Source: Lenzites betulinus
Lineage: Eukaryota; Basidiomycota; Agaricomycetes; Polyporales; Polyporaceae
DNA: 64,000 bases
Assembly: GCA_022264855.1 (NCBI GenBank)
Contig: JABYQU010000004.1
Location: forward strand, 868,001-932,000
Direction: 5' to 3'
Position numbers and translations under genes: made by a program. Positions 59,001-64,000 of this stretch are shown here, piece by piece (position 1 is the stretch's first letter; the number at the start of each line of letters is the position of its first letter). Below the pieces are notes generated by a model. The model had not been told where the DNA came from and made no database searches. It worked only from the letters and a program-made list of their open reading frames with translations.

Positions 59001-59471
59001 AGCGGGGGCGGAGGGCCGGATGAGGGCGGCGGGACGGGCGGCTAGCAGAGGCGGATGTGGGTGCGGGGATCGGACGCTGGGCGATCTCTGGAGGCAGGCA
59101 CCGTGGCGCTCGTCCGCAGTCTTTGTCCTGGTCCGCGTTGTCCGTCGCCGTCCTCCTCCTCCTCCCCCCACCTCCTCCCGCTCTGCTCGTCGTGCCGGGC
59201 ACGCTCCACGCTCTCTCGCACTGCTCTCGTCTTCTGCGGCATCTCCCCGTTATAGACCCGCGACGCCTGGCGGTTATCCGCACGCTCCATCCACCAGACT
59301 GCGCCTCAGATTACTCATCGGAGCGACATCATATCCTTGGCCCCGCGCTGTGCGCAGCCCCTCCCGTTTTTCTACTTGAACTCCTTCCCTTCCCTGCCCC
59401 CTTACCCTACTTCCGCCCACCCCTCCCTTCACCCCGTAATCCTCTGCTCCTCGTTCCGGCTCTCCACTGTC
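56021..59471. other. Gene-poor stretch with possible DUF6534 relic and poly(A)
   Basis: 3.45 kb without an intact gene. Minus strand 56403-56562 reads GMAADVTATST, then LYCYVLAREDPRL and SDSLNVATG, faintly like the AADAILTG to RTDSVINN part of the neighbouring gene. A run of 26 A lies at 58182-58207. The right end (59360-59470) is a C/T-rich leader before the protease gene. Confidence 0.45.
58182..58207 (+). repeat. Poly(A) tract
   Basis: About 26 consecutive A on the plus strand. It could be the tail of a retroposed sequence ending here or a simple homopolymer; no target duplication was identified. Confidence 0.8.
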
Positions 59472-61223
59472 ATGCGCACCTCCTACTCCCTCGCGCTCTC
59501 ATGTCTCCTCGCTCTCGCTCATAACAATGTTCTCGCTGCTCCCTCCCCAAGTGCCGCACCACTCCCTGCCCCCATCACGCTCACACGACGGAGTCGGACG
59601 CAGCGCAATGCCACAGAGCTCACCGCATGGCTCAAGAAGCAGAAGGACCTACTAGAAACCAAGTATGGTGGCAGCTCCCAGCGAAAGCGCGCCAGTGGCT
59701 TCAACCTGTGAGCACCCCTCCTTTTTCGTTCAATTTAGCGGTCCCGCTCACCCCTCGCAGCCTTACGAACCAGAACGCAGACTCGAGCTACTACGGGTCA
59801 ATAGCAGTCGGCACTCCCGCAATATCATACGACGTCATTCTCGACACTGGCTCCTCAGACCTGTGGCTCGCCGCCTCTGACGGCGTGTCGACCAACTCGG
59901 ATGGCATCCCCACATTCGATTCTTCTGGTTCGTCCTGCGGTATTTCTGTCGATCACTGCGGGAGCTAACTGCGGCATCAGCATCAACCACGTTCACCGAC
60001 CTCAACACTACGTTCTCAATAAGTTATGGGTCAGGTTCTGCCAGGGGCACCCTTGGAAAGGATGTGGTCCAGTTTGCGGGCTTCGAGGTCGCCGACCAGA
60101 CGTTCGGTATGCACGCCAGTCCTCGCACGACCGAGCATATACTCATGACCCCTTACAGGCGTCGTAACACAAGTGTCGTCCGACTTGCTCAGCTCCCCCG
60201 TCTCCGGCCTCATGGGCCTTGGCTTCGAGAGCATCGCTGCGTCCGGCGCAACACCCTTCTGGCAGGCCCTCGCTGACAGCTCCGGCACTCTTGATTCGCC
60301 GCTCATGGCGTTCCAATTGACCCGCTTCGTGGATGCGACCAACGCAAACGCCCTCGAACCCGGAGGCACGTTCACCCTGGGGGCTGTCAACACCACCTTG
60401 TTCACTGGTGACATCGACTACCAAAGCATCCCGAGTGGGCAGGAGGGTTACTGGATCCAGGAGCTGGCTGGTAAGCATCTACTAGCCCCACCCGTTCCTT
60501 GTACTTGCATCTTGCATGAGCTCATCGCGTCATCGCAGACCTGACCGTCAACGGCAACTCCGTCACTCTTGACTCCGGTTCTGGAGCGTACGCTGCCATT
60601 GACACCGGCACCACCCTTGTCGGCGGCCCTGAGGACGCCATCTCGGCCTTGTACGCCCAGATACCGGGCTCGGCAGCGCTAAGCGGCAGCACGGGCTATT
60701 ACACCTACCGTGAGTCCCCACACATCTTCTCACTCCACCCGCAGCGCGCGGGCTAACCAACCCCCGCGCAGCCTGCAGCACGACTGTGAACGTCACCATG
60801 AAGTTCGGCTCGAGCAGCATCGCATGGCCCATCTCGAACGCGGACTTCCTCCTCCAACAAATCTCGTCCAGCCAGTGCGTCGGCGCGTTCTTCTCGCTCG
60901 ACACGACCGGCACGAGCGCGCCCCCCTGGATCGTCGGCGACACCTTCCTCAAGAACGTGTACTCCGTGTTCCGCGCGAGCCCCGCCGCGGTCGGCTTCGC
61001 CGCGCTCTCCGAGACCGCGCTCGCGATGAACGGCAAGACCGGCGCGGTGCCCTCGCCCACCGTCGGCGCTGTTGCGGCCACCATCTCCGGCACGACGGCG
61101 AACGCGGGCACGGACCGCTCGAGCAGCGCGAACGGCGCGCTCGCGATCACGGGCGCGTCCGCGGCGGCGCTGTGGGCGGGCGCGCTCCTCGCCGGCCTCG
61201 TCGGCGGCGCCTTCATGCTCTGA
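59472..61223 (+). CDS. Secreted aspartic protease (family A1), probably GPI-anchored
   Basis: 487 residues from exons 59472-59707, 59761-59927, 59981-60106, 60159-60470, 60539-60709, 60772-61223. Signal peptide MRTSYSLALSCLLALAHN followed by a propeptide with basic sites (LTRRSRTQR, SSQRKRASG). Mature enzyme: SSYYGSIAVGTPAISYDVIL, catalytic DTGSSDLW, flap region ISYGSGSARGTLGKD, SGLMGLGFESIA, second catalytic AAIDTGTTLVGGP, IVGDTFLKNVYSVF. The C-terminus is Ser/Thr/Gly-rich and ends in a hydrophobic stretch (AAALWAGALLAGLVGGAFML), fitting a GPI-anchor signal, so it probably sits on the plasma membrane or cell wall like yapsins. Both catalytic Asp residues are intact. Cys pairs PCSTTVN and SSQCVGAFF could form the usual disulfide. 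Confidence 0.92.
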
Positions 61224-61591
61224 GGCTGACTGGCGCACCGGCGCGCTGCTGCGGCTGCGGCAGGGTGGGGCATGTTTGGGGTCGGACGATTGGCGCACGA
61301 TGTATCATTAGTTACCGACACGCTCTGCGGCTTGCTTGAGACTTTGCACGATATCTGCTTCATATATACGCGGACGCTATGCGCTATTGGCAGTACAGCA
61401 CATACCAGTGAATGACGACTATCTTACACACCGGAATCTATTTTGTCGGACGCACATGAGCGGTATGGCCGTGACCCATGTGTAAAACGGATCAGCCTTG
61501 TCTGTGCTGCGACCCATATTTGCGTGATGTTAATGACAGTTGCTGTACATGGTTTGCTAGGCAAAAAAAAGATCACGCCTGCGATTTCATG
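61224..61591. other. Spacer between protease and tRNA genes
   Basis: 3' flank of the protease; contains the Pol III terminator of the minus-strand tRNA. Nothing else seen. Confidence 0.5.
61563..61570 (-). terminator. Pol III terminator of tRNA-Asp
   Basis: Eight A on the plus strand (T8 on the tRNA strand), about 21 nt past the tRNA 3' end. Confidence 0.7.
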
Positions 61592-61675
61592 CTCTCTGTC
61601 GGGGAGTCGAACCCCGCTTTCGCGCGACTTTCTAAGAATGACAAGCGCGTGTACTAACCGATATACTAACAAAGA
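61592..61675 (-). tRNA. tRNA-Asp (GTC) with 12-nt intron
   Basis: 84 nt on the minus strand. Acceptor stem TCTTTGT/ACAGAGA with discriminator G; D arm GTATATCGGTTAGTAC; anticodon stem CGCGC/GCGCG with loop TTGTCA-C and anticodon GTC (61640-61642); a 12-nt intron (TTCTTAGAAAGT, 61627-61638) at the canonical 37/38 position; T arm CGGGG-TTCGACT-CCCCG. One G-T pair in the acceptor stem; all else Watson-Crick. Its intron would be removed by tRNA endonuclease and ligase, then the Tpt1 enzyme encoded at 43938-45127. Confidence 0.93.
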
Positions 61676-62375
61676 GTTGTTGAAACACTACTTGTTTGAA
61701 TATACAAGCGTCAGCTTGCCCTGGCATTGCTAGCCTCGTTCCGTGAACTTGAGCTTGTAAGCAACTTGGCAAGTATTTCCCTATCGACTCCCATGACGCA
61801 TACATAATAACAGAGGTGCGTATCGGTATTTGTAGGGCTGCAGTGTATACGGAGCCTTCAACATAATTTCCAGCCTCGCCCGCACATGTGCGAGGATCCG
61901 ATACAAGATATGTAGGTGCCGCGCGATACGCTTTGTGCATCCGCATAGGTACCCTAGCCCGGAAATCCACAGTGATCGATTTTGCATTCAACGCGGTGAC
62001 AATTACTATGTGAACAGAGGGCCGAACGCGCGCCGCCGAAGCCTTACGCACAATAGTGGAGGCGCGACCGGTATCTGTCTTCGCCCAGGCCTTGCCAGTC
62101 AACAAGCTCACCTTAAAGCTGCTGCCACGTCCCACGCCGACCATAATACAATTGGACTATCTAATGCATACACGCTTTCTGCGTGCAGCGTCATAACGCT
62201 CCCTCGGCGGCAGAAACCTTTTCAACGACAACCCCACCGCTCCAAACCGCGTCCCGGCCAGCGCCCACATCCCCCGTCCCCTCAGGCTCACCCAACCGCA
62301 CGTCAAACGCCACCCCTGGCATCACCCGCGGATAGCTGACCACCGCGACAACCCGCGTTCTCCTTGCGCCTAAGT
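61676..62375. other. Intergenic spacer
   Basis: 700 bp between the tRNA and the kinase; no gene seen. Confidence 0.5.
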
Positions 62376-63924
62376 ATGATGGAGCCCGAATGGCATGAGC
62401 ACAATCCAATAGAGTTCCATTTCGACCCGATGGACACCACGGAGGAGCTCGAGCAGTACCGCGCGGGCGGATACCACCCCGTCGCGATCGGGGACATGCT
62501 CGACGCGCAGCGCGGGCTCGCGCCGCCCCAGCGGCGCTACCGCGTCCTGCACAAGCTGGGATTCGGGTCCTACGCGACCGTGTGGCTCGCGCGCGACGTG
62601 CGCTCCGGGTGCGCGCCCCCCTTCCCCTCTCCCTCTCTCGACGCGCGACGCATGCTGACAGGCCCTACGACAGGGTGTTCGTCGCGCTCAAGATCACGAC
62701 GGCGGACGTGGGCGCGCAGGACGCGCGCGAGGCGCACATGCTCGTGCGCGTCGTCGTCGCGCGCGTCCTGGGCACGCGCACCCCGAGCCACGTCCTCGAC
62801 ATCTTCGAGCACTTCACGCTCGACGGCCCGAACGGCACGCACCATGTTTTGGTGACGGAGGTCGTCGTGCCCGTGCTCGCCATCCTCGAAACGCCTCGGC
62901 CGCCCGCGTGGCGCAAGGCGCTCGCGCACGGCCTCGTCCGCGGTGTCGCGCAGATGCACAGCTCCGGGGTGAAGCACGGGGGTGAGCAGTGCTCGGTGAA
63001 TGGAGTGTCTGGGACGCGATGTACTGACGGTGCGATTGCAGATATACATATGGGCAACCTCGGGTGTGCCTTCTCGGAGCTCGGCAGACAGGCAGAGAGC
63101 GACGTCGTGCAGGACCTGAGCCCGTACGACGTCACCGTCGTCCTCCCGTGCAATCCGGCCGCGCAGACGCCCTCTCTGCCGCCCTACGTCGTCGCGCCGT
63201 GCGGGCTGGCCCAGTATTGGAGGCAACTAGGCGGACCGGACAGGCCCCCGCATCTCAAGCTTTTGGACTTCGGAAACGGTGTGATATTTCACGCGAATCG
63301 TCGCTGACAAGCGGGCGTAGCTGACGCGCTCGTGCAGCCCGGAAGATCGAGGACGCGGCGGACGACATCCAGTGCGTGCCAGAATACTGCGCACCAGAAG
63401 TGGCCTTTGCCCGCACCGCGCTTGACCAGAGCAAACCAGCGTGGGGCCCGGAGTGTGACGTGTGGGCCGTCGCGGTCACGGTGTGTCCCCCCGATCGCCT
63501 AGCACTGCATAAGCACCGCTCACACTCTCGGCACCCCCTCCAGATGTACGAGCTGATGGCAGGCAGCTCGCTGTTCAACCGGTGGCACGGGATCACGGGC
63601 AGGCTCCTTCTGGATATGGTCGTCCTGGCGGGCAGCGTGCCGTCCTCATGGGAGCCGTTCTGGAGCTCGGAAAAGCATCTCCAGGACGTGTCCTTCTGCC
63701 GTCTGCTCGACGGGCCGCCGCACCGCGGGTTCGAAGCCGAGATATCGCGCGAGCATGCGCATGCGAAGTGGCTGGAGAAGCGCGAGTGCCTGCGGGCCGG
63801 GTGCGAGGACGACGCGGAGGCGGACGGGCTGGTAAGGCTGCTCCGGAGGATGCTGGTGCTGGATCCGGAGAAGAGGCCGACCATCCACGATGTCTTGCAC
63901 GATCCGTGGTTCGACGGTAGGTAG
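62376..63924 (+). CDS. SRPK-like serine/threonine protein kinase with altered catalytic loop
   Basis: 437 residues from exons 62376-62608, 62662-62981, 63042-63278, 63338-63480, 63544-63924. Start MMEPEW (second ATG at 62379 equally possible). Kinase motifs: Gly loop KLGFGSYATVWLARD, VALKITTADVG with the ATP-binding Lys, catalytic loop HGDIHMGNLG (His-Gly-Asp in place of HRD, Asp and Asn kept), LKLLDFGNG with the DFG motif, PEYCAPEV, CDVWAVAVT, and the C-lobe end RMLVLDPEKRPTIHDVLHDP followed by WF. The N-terminal PIEFHFDPMDTTEELEQYRA and GGYHPVAIGD are typical of fungal SRPK-type kinases (EDLEKYRPGGYHPV pattern). Such kinases are expanded in basidiomycetes. The lack of Arg before the catalytic Asp suggests no activation-loop phosphorylation control. 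Substrates unknown. Confidence 0.88.
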
Positions 63925-64000
63925 CGCCGTTAATGAAGATCCTCTTACACAAGAGCACACCCGCCGGCACGAGTTCCGACCCCGGTCTACCAGTGGCTAC

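Overview
The window is nuclear DNA of a filamentous basidiomycete, most likely an Agaricomycete. The evidence is dense GT-AG introns of about 45-70 nt, GC-rich codon use, pyrimidine-rich leaders before several start codons, and families typical of these fungi: a DUF6534-type membrane protein, a Tnp2-type CACTA transposase, an RTC4-like protein and an SRPK-like kinase with an altered catalytic loop. Gene models were built by hand from reading frame, splice sites and family motifs. Every exon junction given below keeps the reading frame, but none has been tested against RNA.

Layout. 0-2.3 kb: 3' part of a GH127/DUF1680-like glycoside hydrolase. 2.9-4.2 kb: Sds3/BRMS1-like HDAC-complex subunit. 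5.4-6.5 kb: dienelactone-hydrolase (DLH) family protein. 7.1-9.6 kb: APP1-type phosphatidate phosphatase. 10.3-11.3 kb (minus): Sec72-like ER translocation TPR protein, divergent from a DED1-type DEAD-box helicase (11.6-13.7 kb). 14.9-17.2 kb: unrecognised Ala/Pro-rich protein. 18.4-24.4 kb: an apparently complete CACTA/EnSpm-like DNA transposon with two divergent genes, an acidic accessory protein (minus) and a Tnp2-type transposase (plus). It ends about 127 bp before the start codon of a GATA zinc-finger gene (24.6-26.8 kb). 29.9-32.6 kb (minus): SPT20-like SAGA subunit, divergent from HGH1 (32.8-34.5 kb). 34.7-38.3 kb (minus): RTC4-like protein, divergent from an F-box protein (38.8-40.9 kb). 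41.35-42.05 kb: DLH pseudogene next to an intact second DLH gene (42.7-43.8 kb). 43.9-45.1 kb (minus): tRNA 2'-phosphotransferase, divergent from a mitochondrial uL23 ribosomal protein (45.5-46.4 kb). 50.9-52.0 kb: small Zn(II)2Cys6 regulator. 53.7-56.0 kb (minus): a 19-exon DUF6534-like membrane protein. 59.5-61.2 kb: secreted, probably GPI-anchored aspartic protease. 61.6 kb (minus): tRNA-Asp with an intron. 62.4-63.9 kb: SRPK-like kinase.

Five divergent gene pairs share 250-500 bp spacers. Most concern core gene expression (translation, chromatin, protein folding, tRNA splicing). Between them lie gene-poor stretches (26.8-29.8, 46.4-50.8, 52.0-53.7 and 56.0-59.4 kb) holding only weak coding fragments, hairpins and a 26-nt poly(A).

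The most unusual items are the complete two-gene transposon beside the GATA gene, the DLH pseudogene that has lost its nucleophile, the 10-14 nt microexons of the DUF6534-like gene, and an intragenic duplication in the GATA gene whose first copy has become a splice donor. No CRISPR array, bacterial operon or virus was seen.
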